Source of the DNA: an uncultured Bdellovibrionales bacterium
GTDB taxonomy: Bacteria > Bdellovibrionota > Bdellovibrionia > Bdellovibrionales > UBA1609
Assembly (NCBI GenBank): GCA_903833275.1
Contig: CAILEP010000031.1
Coordinates: 223,401-287,400, forward strand
DNA: 64,000 bases
Direction of reading: 5' to 3'
In this document: piece after piece, positions 55,881-64,000 of the stretch
How positions within the stretch are numbered: position 1 is the stretch's first letter
Layout of the letters: the number at the start of each line of letters is the position of its first letter
Position numbers and translations under genes: made by a program
The notes under the pieces: generated by a model
Database searches by the model: none
The model's input: the letters and a program-made list of their open reading frames with translations, nothing else
Told to the model about the DNA's origin: nothing

Positions 55881-56545
55881 TGGAAAGTCAGCTGAAAAAT
55901 TTAACCTTCGGCAAAGCAATGCTTTTAGGCCTTGCATTGGCCGCGGTTTACTACTTTACCGTTTACAATGACGGGGCTGGCGTACAATCCCAAATCGTTG
56001 TAGCCCAAGAGGATCTTAAGAAGAACACAAATGAGATTGCCAAAATTAAAGCGGCCATAGTTGATGCTGAACGATATCAACAGACAATGTCTGTCCTCGG
56101 CGTCGAAATGGATCGTGTTACGAAGGCCGTGCCGACTCAGCTGAGTTCGTTTGATTTAATGAAGATTGTGTCCAACGAAGCCAAAACGCTCGGGGTGCAA
56201 ATCAACTCATTGCGCGCCAAGGATGCTTTTCGCCAGGGCGATACTAAAGACGCGATATTCGAGCCGGTTGGCGTCGATGTAGACCTCACGGGCTCCTATA
56301 ATCAAATCATGGAGTTCATGTCTAGCCTAACGAGACTTGATAAAATCGTAACTATTAAATCGCTTAATTTCATCGCACGGCTCGACACTGCAAGAAAGGG
56401 CAACGTGGTGACCGTAATCAGTTTTCGGGCCGAATTAAATGGTTATAAATACCTCGAGTCGAAAGAAGAAGATGCGCAAAAGGCGGCCGCAGCAGCCGCT
56501 GCAGCAGCAGCGGCAGCCGCACCTGCAAAGAAGGGTGGCGAGTGA
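55880..56545 (+). CDS. pilO: Type IV pilus assembly protein PilO
   Basis: A single membrane helix (about 13-30), a coiled coil and a ferredoxin-like domain (about 75-195) fit PilO. The C-terminal end is a run of about 13 Ala residues and PAKKGGE, unlike typical PilO. The one-base overlap with pilN (TAATG) and four-base overlap with pilP support coupled expression in the inner-membrane subcomplex. Confidence 0.94.
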   Translation: MESQLKNLTFGKAMLLGLALAAVYYFTVYNDGAGVQSQIVVAQEDLKKNTNEIAKIKAAIVDAERYQQTMSVLGVEMDRVTKAVPTQLSSFDLMKIVSNEAKTLGVQINSLRAKDAFRQGDTKDAIFEPVGVDVDLTGSYNQIMEFMSSLTRLDKIVTIKSLNFIARLDTARKGNVVTVISFRAELNGYKYLESKEEDAQKAAAAAAAAAAAAAPAKKGGE

Positions 56546-57321
56546 TTTTCGGTTCAAAGTGGAAGTCCCATATTCTTAGTTTGCTAGTCGGTGTTCTCGC
56601 GATCGTATTCGGGACGATCGTCTCGGCTCATTTTTTGAAGCAGGCCTACGCGCAGGCCCCAGATCCTGACTCTGTTGCCGCGCCCGCTGGAGGCGCTGTA
56701 TCGCCCAACACTCAAGATGCTGCCGCTGGGGGATTGTCGACAAATCAGGCGCCACCTCCGCTGCCACCACCAATTCCGTCTAAAGCTCCTGTCCCCGCGG
56801 CGTCAAATGCTCCCATTCCCTCGCCCAGCAGTGCGGCCTCAGCAAATGTACCTATTGTAAATGCGATTCCAACCCCTCAGTCGACGGCAACTCTTTCTAC
56901 AAAAAATGACGGCTCTGTAAAAGGCGGCACGCAAGTTAAAGGTCTTTCAGAGGTTTCCTTTCTCGAACCTTATGCGTTCGATATTCGCGAGGGCAGAAGA
57001 AACCCCTTTCATCCGCCAATGCTCTTTGACGAGTCCAAAGGCACGGCCATGTTGCCAGGCACGCCGCTTGAAAGATTTGAGCTTGAAGAAATTAAGCTCG
57101 TCGGGATTATGTGGGAGATCAAAGCCCCAAAGGCAATGTTTATTGATCCCCAAGGTGAGGTTCATGTTTTGTCTAAAGACGATCGCATTGGTCGAAAGCA
57201 CGGTTACATTGCCGCGATTCGCGAAGGCGAAGTCGTTGTTGTCGAGCCGAACAGCTTTGCCGGTGAAGGTGCATTTTCAACTCGTATCCTGCAGCTAGAA
57301 AAAGAAAAAAAAGGTAAATGA
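56542..57321 (+). CDS. pilP: Type IV pilus assembly lipoprotein-like protein PilP
   Basis: The GTG start overlaps the pilO stop. A membrane/signal segment (about 8-28) is followed by a long Pro/Ala-rich linker (30-125) and a C-terminal beta domain (about 150-259) with YAFDIREGRRNPFHPP and LVGIMWEIKAPKAMFIDPQ, the HR-domain pattern that contacts PilQ. No lipobox Cys is seen, so membrane anchoring by the helix is more likely than lipidation. The linker length is above that of Pseudomonas PilP. Confidence 0.93.
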   Translation: MIFGSKWKSHILSLLVGVLAIVFGTIVSAHFLKQAYAQAPDPDSVAAPAGGAVSPNTQDAAAGGLSTNQAPPPLPPPIPSKAPVPAASNAPIPSPSSAASANVPIVNAIPTPQSTATLSTKNDGSVKGGTQVKGLSEVSFLEPYAFDIREGRRNPFHPPMLFDESKGTAMLPGTPLERFELEEIKLVGIMWEIKAPKAMFIDPQGEVHVLSKDDRIGRKHGYIAAIREGEVVVVEPNSFAGEGAFSTRILQLEKEKKGK

Positions 57322-57329
57322 GGGCAACT

Positions 57330-59465
57330 ATGAAAATCAGACTGGTAACCAAAATATTAGCGGCATTTTTATTTTTGGCATTGGCGGGTTGTCAGTCGGC
57401 GGAGAAAAGCCAGCCGGATAGTGATCTTGTAAACGAAATAGATTCAGCGGCAAATGATTCGGGGCCACAGTCTGACCAAAAGTCAGCCGATGCCAGTGCC
57501 GCCAAGGCGGCCCCGGATAATTCAGAAAAAGAATTTGACGATTTTGGTTCCGACGAAGAGAAGGCCACCAAGACTGCCGAAACTAAGAATGCTGAAGAGA
57601 AATTAGCCGAAGTACCACCGCCACCAGCTGAAACACCACCGCCCGCTCCTGCTGCGATGACCTCCGAGGGGCCGGCTAATCAAATCAGTGCTATTAAATA
57701 TATCGCATCGGCCGGCGGCGGTACGGTAGAGATTAAAACTTCGCAAAAAGCGGAGTACAAGGTTCGACCCAACACCGGTGCAAATCAATACGTCATTGAG
57801 ATTTCAAACGCTCGGCTCTCAGAGGCTCTTAAGCGCCCTTTCATTATGAAAGAATTCGAGGGGCCCTTTGGCGCGATAAATGCCTATCAAAATGCAGGGG
57901 TCAGCACGGCTCGCATCGTTGTGCAGATGAAGGGGGCTATCGAACCTATCGTTACTCAAGAGGGCAATTCAATTTTGATCACCCCGATCTCGGCAGAATC
58001 AGGGGCGCCGTCCGTTTCAAATCTTGCAAATGGCGAGAAACCACCGGTCACACCCGACGCGAAAGGTGCTGCCAAGCCAGATGAGCTTTCTAATAACGAA
58101 GATGAATCAACTGATTCTGACTCCTATGACGTTAAAGGGGCGCGCAAAAGCGAACAAATTCTGGGCGCACGGACCTTGGATGAGTTTCTTACGGGCGGCG
58201 GCCGCTTTTTCGGTCGACCGATTTCAATTCAAACTAACGACGCTGAAGTTCGCGACGTGATTTCGTTTATTGCAGAAGAAAGTGGTGTCAACCTTGTGAT
58301 GGGTGATGATGTTGACGGCAAAATATCCCTCAAGCTTCGTGGGGTCCCGTGGGATCAAGCTCTTGTTATCGTCATGCGCTCTCGAAATCTTGGGTACGTT
58401 CGCCAAGGCAATGTTATTAGAATAACTAAGCTAGCGACTCTTCAAGCTGAGGCTTTGTCGGCCAAACAAATAGTTGATGCTCAGCAAAGTTTGACCCCTC
58501 TTAAAGTTAAGGTCATGCCAATTAGCTATGCCTCCGTCACTGAATTGGCGACGCAGATTAAGCCCTTTCTCACCGAGAAGCGCGGCCAAATTGTCAGCGA
58601 TCCACGAACGACGTCTCTTATTATAACTGATACCGCATCTGTTTTGATGAAGGTTGAGCGTCTGGTTAAAGAACTCGATATTCCACCAGCTCAAGTGATG
58701 ATAGAGGGCAAAATTGTTGAAGCCACCGAAACGTTCACGCGCTCGCTCGGCGTTAACTGGAGTTTAAGTGGCTCACCTATTGCAGTTTCCAATGCCGGCG
58801 GCTTCAATGGCACGCCAATTTCAGCCAACGGTTCACTTGCCATTCAAAATTTAAGTCAGCAAACGCTGAATGCCGCGACCGGGGCTCTTAACTTTCACGT
58901 CGGCTATCTTGATATCATCGGCAATTTGGATGCCACCCTCGGCTTGGCACAGTCCGATAGTTTAGTGAAAATCATTTCATCGCCCCGAATCGTAACCATG
59001 AACAAAGAAAAATCTGAAATTTCTCAGAAGTCCCAGGTCATCTATGTTCAGACAATAAAAGATCCGACAGGCGCCACAACATCATCGCCAAAATCGAATG
59101 ATGTTGAGTTGAAGTTGGCGGTCACCCCGCAGATCACAGCCGAAGGCAGTGTCGTGCTTGATGTCGATCTCACTCGGCAGTTTGCCGGCGCCGTCGCAGA
59201 TTTGAGTTCTGGTGCTCGCCCCATTAATTCAAGACAAGCAAAAACTAAAGTTCTTGTGCCCAACGGGCAAACCGCTGTCATCGGCGGTATCTATCAAAGC
59301 GACGAGACTGAAACTGAAGTTGGGATACCTGGGCTCAAGAATATCCCTGTCCTTGGTTGGCTGTTTAAATCGCGCACTGAAGATAGGACTAAAAACGAAT
59401 TGCTGCTATTTCTCACGCCGAGAATTCTAAATGCCAAAGACCAAGCCGCCAATGGTGGGACGTAA
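57330..59465 (+). CDS. pilQ: Type IV pilus secretin PilQ
   Basis: ATG 57330 is preferred (GAGGG five bases upstream); ATG 57318 overlaps the pilP stop and would add four residues. The signal sequence ends in LALAGC, a lipobox, so this secretin may be a lipoprotein. An acidic Pro-rich linker is followed by an AMIN domain (about 120-230; ISAIKYIASAGGGTVEIK), an N0/STN domain (ISIQTNDAEVRDVISFIAEESG), a secretin N1 domain (VKVMPISYASVTELATQI) and the secretin pore with the end pattern LPVPGLKNIPVLGWLFKSR-like (VGIPGLKNIPVLGWLFKSR). It forms the outer-membrane pilus channel. Confidence 0.96.
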   Translation: MKIRLVTKILAAFLFLALAGCQSAEKSQPDSDLVNEIDSAANDSGPQSDQKSADASAAKAAPDNSEKEFDDFGSDEEKATKTAETKNAEEKLAEVPPPPAETPPPAPAAMTSEGPANQISAIKYIASAGGGTVEIKTSQKAEYKVRPNTGANQYVIEISNARLSEALKRPFIMKEFEGPFGAINAYQNAGVSTARIVVQMKGAIEPIVTQEGNSILITPISAESGAPSVSNLANGEKPPVTPDAKGAAKPDELSNNEDESTDSDSYDVKGARKSEQILGARTLDEFLTGGGRFFGRPISIQTNDAEVRDVISFIAEESGVNLVMGDDVDGKISLKLRGVPWDQALVIVMRSRNLGYVRQGNVIRITKLATLQAEALSAKQIVDAQQSLTPLKVKVMPISYASVTELATQIKPFLTEKRGQIVSDPRTTSLIITDTASVLMKVERLVKELDIPPAQVMIEGKIVEATETFTRSLGVNWSLSGSPIAVSNAGGFNGTPISANGSLAIQNLSQQTLNAATGALNFHVGYLDIIGNLDATLGLAQSDSLVKIISSPRIVTMNKEKSEISQKSQVIYVQTIKDPTGATTSSPKSNDVELKLAVTPQITAEGSVVLDVDLTRQFAGAVADLSSGARPINSRQAKTKVLVPNGQTAVIGGIYQSDETETEVGIPGLKNIPVLGWLFKSRTEDRTKNELLLFLTPRILNAKDQAANGGT

Positions 59466-59475
59466 TATTCGCTTT

Positions 59476-60060
59476 TTAGTGAGCTTGAAATGCACTGCTA
59501 GAGACGAGCGCCTCGATTGGCACTTCATTCGAGTCAACGAACCAGCCAACATTCGAAACTTCGACTGACCAACTAGAAACAGAAGTATCTAGGCCACCCG
59601 CATAAAAGCGATCATAATTTATGCCCCCTGTTGCAGTAGCGGGGTCGCAAGGGTCCGTGACGTGTGTGTATTCGCCACCGGGGGTCAAAGTTGCAATGTA
59701 GGCTCTTGTGGGGCCCGAGCCTGAAGAGGTTGTGCAGAAGGTGCCAGGGTCAAACTTAACTGTTGCGGTTCTTCCGGTTCCAGACCCACTGCCACTTAGC
59801 TTCAGAACCGAGGTGACCCAATAGAGTTTATTTGTTGAGCCGTTAATCATATCGTGGCCAAACATAAACCAATTGGCTGAGATCGTGGTCGCACTGGTCG
59901 CCCCTGTTTGCGTATATGTTAGGTCGGCGTTCACGATAATCGGGGCTGGGGTAATTATTTTGTACGAAACTTTACTTGAACTCGAGCTTTTCCCGCCACA
60001 TTGAGCAAGTCCGGTCAAACTTAAGATGGCCAAGAGCATCGTTAATTTTGTTTTCATCAT
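59476..60060 (-). CDS. Ser/Gly/Thr-rich lipoprotein of unknown function
   Basis: A signal peptide with lipobox LAQC (Cys about residue 20 from ATG 60060; GGGGA upstream supports this start) is followed by GGKSSSSS. The rest is beta-rich and low in charge (TTSSGSGPTRAYIATLTPGG, GINYDRFYAGGLD), with two or three Cys. I do not recognise the family. It is convergent with pilQ, ten bases apart. A surface-exposed lipoprotein is the likely location. Confidence 0.75.
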   Translation of the reverse strand: MMKTKLTMLLAILSLTGLAQCGGKSSSSSKVSYKIITPAPIIVNADLTYTQTGATSATTISANWFMFGHDMINGSTNKLYWVTSVLKLSGSGSGTGRTATVKFDPGTFCTTSSGSGPTRAYIATLTPGGEYTHVTDPCDPATATGGINYDRFYAGGLDTSVSSWSVEVSNVGWFVDSNEVPIEALVSSSAFQAH

Positions 60061-60231
60061 AGCTGTCCCCACTTTGATTCAATTAACTTCTCGGCTTAAT
60101 CTAGCCAAAAGCTTAGTGATTCAGCTGACTTTGATGGTTCGATCTGATTGTTTTGTCTCAACTTGAAATATCTCTGTTTCAAAATGAGTCAGTCGATTGC
60201 GCGAACAGCAATATACCGCTAAACAAGGCAC

Positions 60232-61590
60232 ATGGACCTTTTTAACCATTTTGATTCAAAATCGCTTTCAGAAGCCCATGGCCTGGGCCCACAGGTTCCT
60301 CTAGCCGAGCAAATGCGTCCCAAAACTCTCGCTAATTTTATTGGCCAAACAAAAATTGCAGATCAGGGGTTGCCACTTATTAAAAATCTTCGGGAGCAGA
60401 ACTATCTCCCAAACCTTGTGCTTTGGGGCCCGCCAGGCACCGGCAAGACAACTTTCGCACGCCTACTCGGAGCCGAATTAAAAGCCCATTTTGTAAGTTG
60501 TAACGCCGTCGACACCGGCGCCAAAGATCTTCGTGAAATGGGGCTCAGCGCTCACGATAGACGCGTTCTTCATCAAGAAAAAACCCTCCTTTTCATTGAC
60601 GAAATTCATCGATTGAATAAAGCGCAACAAGATGTCCTGTTGCCATTTACTGAAAAGGGCGACCTGATTTTGGTTGGGGCGACAACTGAAAATCCGAGCT
60701 ATGAAATGAACTCAGCCCTACTCAGTCGAATGAGGGTTCTCGTTTTTGAGCCCCACAGTCCCGCCGATCTCAGGGCGATATTAGAAAACGCTTTCCTTAA
60801 TCAAAAGTTAAATTCAAAAGAAGTTCTTACTCAAGAGGCGGTTCAGCGTCTTATAGATCATTCCTCGGGCGATGCTCGACGCCTTTTGAATAGCATAGAA
60901 ATAATTGTCCAAAATCAAACAACCCCGGGGCTGCAGGCGCCTTTATCTGCAGACACGCTTGCAGAGCTATTAGGTGATTCGCGGCTACGTTATGATAAGA
61001 GCGGCGACGAGCACTATAATGTTATCTCAGCATTTATTAAATCGGTGAGGGGTAGCCATCCAGATGCGGCCGTCTATTATCTGGCCCGCATGCTCGAGGC
61101 CGGAGAAGATCCCGTGTTCATCGCCCGACGACTTGTGATACTGGCCTCAGAAGATATCGGCAATGCCGACCCTAGAGCCCTGCCGCTGGCCGTATCAGGT
61201 CTCCAGGCCGTCGAATTAATCGGCATGCCCGAAGCACGCATTTGCCTTTCGCAAGTGACCACTTATTTATCATCAGCGCCCAAGTCGAATCGCGCATATT
61301 TAGCAATAAACTCAGCAATCGAATGTGTAAAGCGCACGGGCACATTGCCAGTGCCGACAAGTCTTCGCTCGGCGCAAACAAAGCTTGCCAAAGAACTTGG
61401 CTTTGGGGCCGACTATAAATATTCGCACGATTTCCCGCGCGGATTTGCAAAACAAGAATTTTTACCAGATGAAATAAAAAACGAAATTTTCTATTCGCCG
61501 TCACAGCATGGCTTTGAAAAAAGCATTAAAAGTCATCTCGATTGGCTGAGAGACGGCACGGCGAAGGCCGCTCCACCAAAAGAAGATTAA
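60232..61590 (+). CDS. rarA: Replication-associated recombination protein A (RarA/MgsA)
   Basis: The 452-residue AAA+ protein begins PLAEQMRPKTLANFIGQ, has Walker A GPPGTGKTTFARLLG, Walker B LLFIDEIHR and sensor GATTENPSYE, and a C-terminal tetramerisation region (PKSNRAYLAIN, DFPRGFAKQEFLPDE). RarA acts at stalled forks, related to clamp loaders. The 170-base upstream region has an inverted repeat (TTGAAA/TTTCAA at 60163-60182) and no gene. Confidence 0.97.
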   Translation: MDLFNHFDSKSLSEAHGLGPQVPLAEQMRPKTLANFIGQTKIADQGLPLIKNLREQNYLPNLVLWGPPGTGKTTFARLLGAELKAHFVSCNAVDTGAKDLREMGLSAHDRRVLHQEKTLLFIDEIHRLNKAQQDVLLPFTEKGDLILVGATTENPSYEMNSALLSRMRVLVFEPHSPADLRAILENAFLNQKLNSKEVLTQEAVQRLIDHSSGDARRLLNSIEIIVQNQTTPGLQAPLSADTLAELLGDSRLRYDKSGDEHYNVISAFIKSVRGSHPDAAVYYLARMLEAGEDPVFIARRLVILASEDIGNADPRALPLAVSGLQAVELIGMPEARICLSQVTTYLSSAPKSNRAYLAINSAIECVKRTGTLPVPTSLRSAQTKLAKELGFGADYKYSHDFPRGFAKQEFLPDEIKNEIFYSPSQHGFEKSIKSHLDWLRDGTAKAAPPKED

Positions 61591-61591
61591 T

Positions 61592-61897
61592 CTAAATTGT
61601 TTTTTGAGCGACCAGACAAATGCAATTTTCCGTGCCCTGAATCTTAAACGAATGCTTCGTGTTCGAGGGGATAGTTATTCGGTCTCCCGCTCTTAGCAGC
61701 AACTGGTTTCCAGCAACATCAAAAACCAATTCGCCTTGTACGACAGTTCGAACTTCGTCAAAGGGATGACGGTGCCAGTCCACAAGTGTCTCAGGTTTAA
61801 ACACTTCTTCTTGAGGGTCGAGACCCTCTGCTTCGAAGAGCTCTCGAATTTGATTTTTATCAGGTACCACGGGGGCTTGCCATCTAATCACGAGCAT
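61592..61897 (-). CDS. Small cupin-domain protein
   Basis: ATG 61897 is preceded by AAGGAG seven bases upstream; a longer frame to 61951 has no such site. The 101-residue protein has the cupin pattern DWHRHPFDEVRTVVQGELVF (metal-binding H-x-H...E) and AGDRITIPSNTKHSF (second motif). Function is open: cupins include dioxygenases, isomerases and sugar-binding proteins. Convergent with rarA and one base apart. Confidence 0.88.
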   Translation of the reverse strand: MLVIRWQAPVVPDKNQIRELFEAEGLDPQEEVFKPETLVDWHRHPFDEVRTVVQGELVFDVAGNQLLLRAGDRITIPSNTKHSFKIQGTENCICLVAQKTI

Positions 61898-62017
61898 GTG
61901 TTGACTCCTTAACGTCTCATTTGTACGCAGGACAATAACCCAAAAATGCATCGATTTCTCAAGTATTTATTCACAAAGTCGAAAAGAATGGTGTGAGAAT
62001 TAACCGGAGTCAAATTT

Positions 62018-62536
62018 TTGGATAATACGCACCAACCAAATAGCGATTCGTTACAAGAAGTAATTGTAAAGTATATCGCCCAATCGCCAGGCCTCGAACT
62101 ACGAGATACCGCTACGACGGGTCAGATGGCGATTTTGCAGCGAACGGATGGTCGTTCCATACGGTTTCAGGTCAATTCAATAGAAGAGGTTCTTTCTCGC
62201 CAAGACGCAGAGGGTAGAGATTTTCTTCAGGTCAATTTCATTGACGGCAAAAAGATACTTATCACGGAGAAGCTTGTAGGGTTTAAGCCAGCCGAAACTG
62301 CAGGGCTAGATCTCAAAAAGTTACCAAAAGTGGTCACAACGCCAGACCTAGTCAGTGTTATAGAGGCAATCGAAGAAAGCATAAATGTCGGTAGTCAGCG
62401 CAATGAAGAGGTCGATGTTCTCAAGCGCGTTTACGATTCAGTGTTGAATGGCGCCGTTTCTGTTGGTTTCGAGCTCGAACAAGAGCGTTCTTGGCTCAAT
62501 CTAATCGCGAATATCAAACGCAAAGCCTCAGCCTAA
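62018..62536 (+). CDS. Protein of unknown function
   Basis: The TTG at 62018 has CGGAG eight bases upstream. The 172-residue protein has a beta-rich N-terminal half (QMAILQRTDGRSIRFQVNSIEEVLSRQ, FLQVNFIDGKKILITEKLVGF) and a helical C-terminal half with a basic end. No signal peptide or membrane helix is seen. I do not recognise the family. A tRNA gene begins 55 bases downstream with its own promoter, so this gene may have ended transcription before it. Confidence 0.75.
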   Translation: MDNTHQPNSDSLQEVIVKYIAQSPGLELRDTATTGQMAILQRTDGRSIRFQVNSIEEVLSRQDAEGRDFLQVNFIDGKKILITEKLVGFKPAETAGLDLKKLPKVVTTPDLVSVIEAIEESINVGSQRNEEVDVLKRVYDSVLNGAVSVGFELEQERSWLNLIANIKRKASA

Positions 62537-62545
62537 ACTTTCTAC

Positions 62546-62572
62546 TTGACCCGCTTACACCTAAACTATACT
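62546..62572 (+). promoter_or_regulatory. Promoter for tRNA-Ala
   Basis: TTGACC (62546-62551) and TATACT (62567-62572) with a 15-base spacer, slightly short. The expected start, about 62579, is some 13 bases before the tRNA 5' end. The same TTGACC hexamer occurs in the rRNA promoter. Confidence 0.6.
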
Positions 62573-62591
62573 TTGCCCCTTCGTACTTTTT

Positions 62592-62667
62592 GGGGGCATA
62601 GCTCAGTTGGGAGAGCGCCTGATTTGCATTCAGGAGGTCGCAGGTTCGATCCCTGTTGCCTCCACCA
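62592..62667 (+). tRNA. tRNA-Ala (anticodon UGC)
   Basis: All four arms fold: acceptor GGGGGCA/TGCCTCC with a G3-U70 wobble pair (the alanine identity element), the D arm GCTC...GAGC, the anticodon stem CCTGA/TCAGG with loop TTTGCAT (anticodon TGC), and the T arm CAGG-TTCGATC-CCTG. CCA is encoded. It decodes GCN codons. It lies upstream of 16S rRNA, not in the 16S-23S spacer, and has its own promoter and terminator. Confidence 0.98.
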
Positions 62668-62732
62668 GCTTTTATGTGGCTGGTGGGTAGTAATTTCGTG
62701 TTAAAAACGGATCCAAAAAGCACAAACTATGA

Positions 62733-62764
62733 AGCCCTGGCCAAAACCAGGGCTTTTTGCTTTT
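62733..62764 (+). terminator. Rho-independent terminator after tRNA-Ala
   Basis: AGCCCTGG (62733-62740) pairs with CCAGGGCT (62747-62754) over CCAAAA, followed by TTTTTGCTTTT. This ends the tRNA transcript before the rRNA promoter. Confidence 0.92.
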
Positions 62765-62852
62765 AATGAGAGGTCATCGATTCATTACGCTCCGCGCAAT
62801 TGGGCGCCACGCAAGCGATCGAAAGAATTGTTAAAAATATTTTTTTAGCAGC

Positions 62853-62881
62853 TTGACCCCTCGAAGACTTTCACTTATACC
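62853..62881 (+). promoter_or_regulatory. rRNA operon promoter with AT-rich UP-like element
   Basis: TTGACC (62853-62858), a 17-base spacer and TATACC (62876-62881). The upstream stretch at about 62829-62848 is nearly all A/T, like an UP element. The predicted start is near 62888, giving a leader of about 190 bases before 16S. Confidence 0.8.
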
Positions 62882-62893
62882 TGCAAGTCTTCG
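62862..62893. promoter_or_regulatory. 9-bp perfect inverted repeat flanking the rRNA -10 element
   Basis: CGAAGACTT (62862-62870) and AAGTCTTCG (62885-62893) are exact reverse complements with 14 bases between them that include the -10 box. One arm lies in the promoter spacer and the other at the transcription start. It may be an operator for rRNA control. Confidence 0.5.
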
Positions 62894-62900
62894 GAAAAAT

Positions 62901-62912
62901 TGCTCTTTGAAA
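62901..62912 (+). promoter_or_regulatory. boxA-like antitermination site in the rRNA leader
   Basis: TGCTCTTTGAAA resembles the boxA of rRNA leaders (TGCTCTTTAACA), where NusB-S10 bind to prevent early termination. A further leader hairpin follows: ATGACGA (62957-62963) with TCGTCAT (62974-62980). The remaining leader up to 16S (about 62981-63076) is AT-rich and shows no gene. Confidence 0.7.
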
Positions 62913-63076
62913 ACTGAATAGCTAGTCCAAAATTAAAAAAGATTTTGGGTCTCAAAATGACGAACTTAATTGATCGTCATCTGAGTCAACAATTTGAGTT
63001 AAATACGAGTGATTGTATTTACGATAAAATGATTTAAATTTGAAAATTTAGAGCTATTAATTTAGCTTTTCACATT

Positions 63077-64000
<924 letters not shown>

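Noticed and set aside
62514..62723. Minus-strand open frame across the tRNA-Ala gene (reads GGGNRDRTCDLL)
   Set aside because: This is the familiar spurious frame produced by a tRNA gene read on its complement; the tRNA fold is complete.

Overview
The window is chromosomal DNA from a Gram-negative bacterium. LPS biogenesis genes are present (kdsB, kdsD, an LptC-LptA fusion, lptB), as are lipoproteins with lipoboxes, a secretin and outer-membrane barrel proteins. Three things point to Bdellovibrionota or a close relative among the former deltaproteobacteria: a gene set resembling the myxobacterial/Bdellovibrio Glt-Agl gliding machine, a pilH-pilI-pilD-pilMNOPQ order like that of Myxococcus, and the 5' part of a 16S rRNA gene. 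This placement is inference; aligning the 924 visible 16S bases would settle it. No insertion sequence, prophage, CRISPR array or integron was seen, and the region reads as core chromosome with a few lineage-specific genes.

Layout. 1-7055: PIN-PhoH ATPase (cut by the window edge), small exported proteins, a PAP2-like protein, a possible protein-glutaminase, an orphan TadA/CpaF ATPase behind a cupredoxin-like protein, and a secreted S1/P1 nuclease. 7105-12959: a coiled-coil protein overlapping eno, then ftsB, a cold-shock protein, an XRE-type protein and polA. 12979-19074: two divergent L,D-transpeptidase-like genes, a BamE-like lipoprotein, a FliL-domain protein and an FHA-containing sigma-54 activator. 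19250-23240: engB, kdsB, pyrG and kdsD, the last three in overlapping frames; this links CTP synthesis to CMP-KDO formation. 24040-35669: ten co-directional genes (two barrels, three TPR proteins, a small exported protein, an FHA-TonB protein and a TolQ-TolR-TolR motor), followed by a convergent GYF-GYF-PilZ gene. 36675-41591: lptCA-lptB-rpoN-hpf-metK. 41661-45712: lepA and three tandem signal peptidase I genes, the last lacking the catalytic serine. 45746-51631: pyrB-carA-unknown-carB. 51664-59465: type IVa pilus export and alignment genes. 59476-62536: a lipoprotein, rarA, a cupin and an unknown gene. 62546-64000: tRNA-Ala(UGC) with promoter and terminator, then an rRNA promoter, leader and 16S rRNA (3' end outside the window).

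How the genes work together. Much of the window serves the cell envelope. The motor cluster has a TolQ/TolR-type proton channel, an FHA-TonB bridging protein, periplasmic TPR scaffolds and outer-membrane barrels, which is the composition expected of a trans-envelope force-transducing machine. The pilus genes supply a second surface-motility apparatus. Control by phosphorylation (FHA domains), cyclic-di-GMP (PilZ) and sigma-54 (rpoN plus an FHA activator) is suggested by domains seen here but not demonstrated. Several genes start with TTG or GTG, and many neighbours overlap by 1-8 bases, so translational coupling is probably common. Gene starts were chosen from ribosome binding sites and signal peptides and are approximate where stated.
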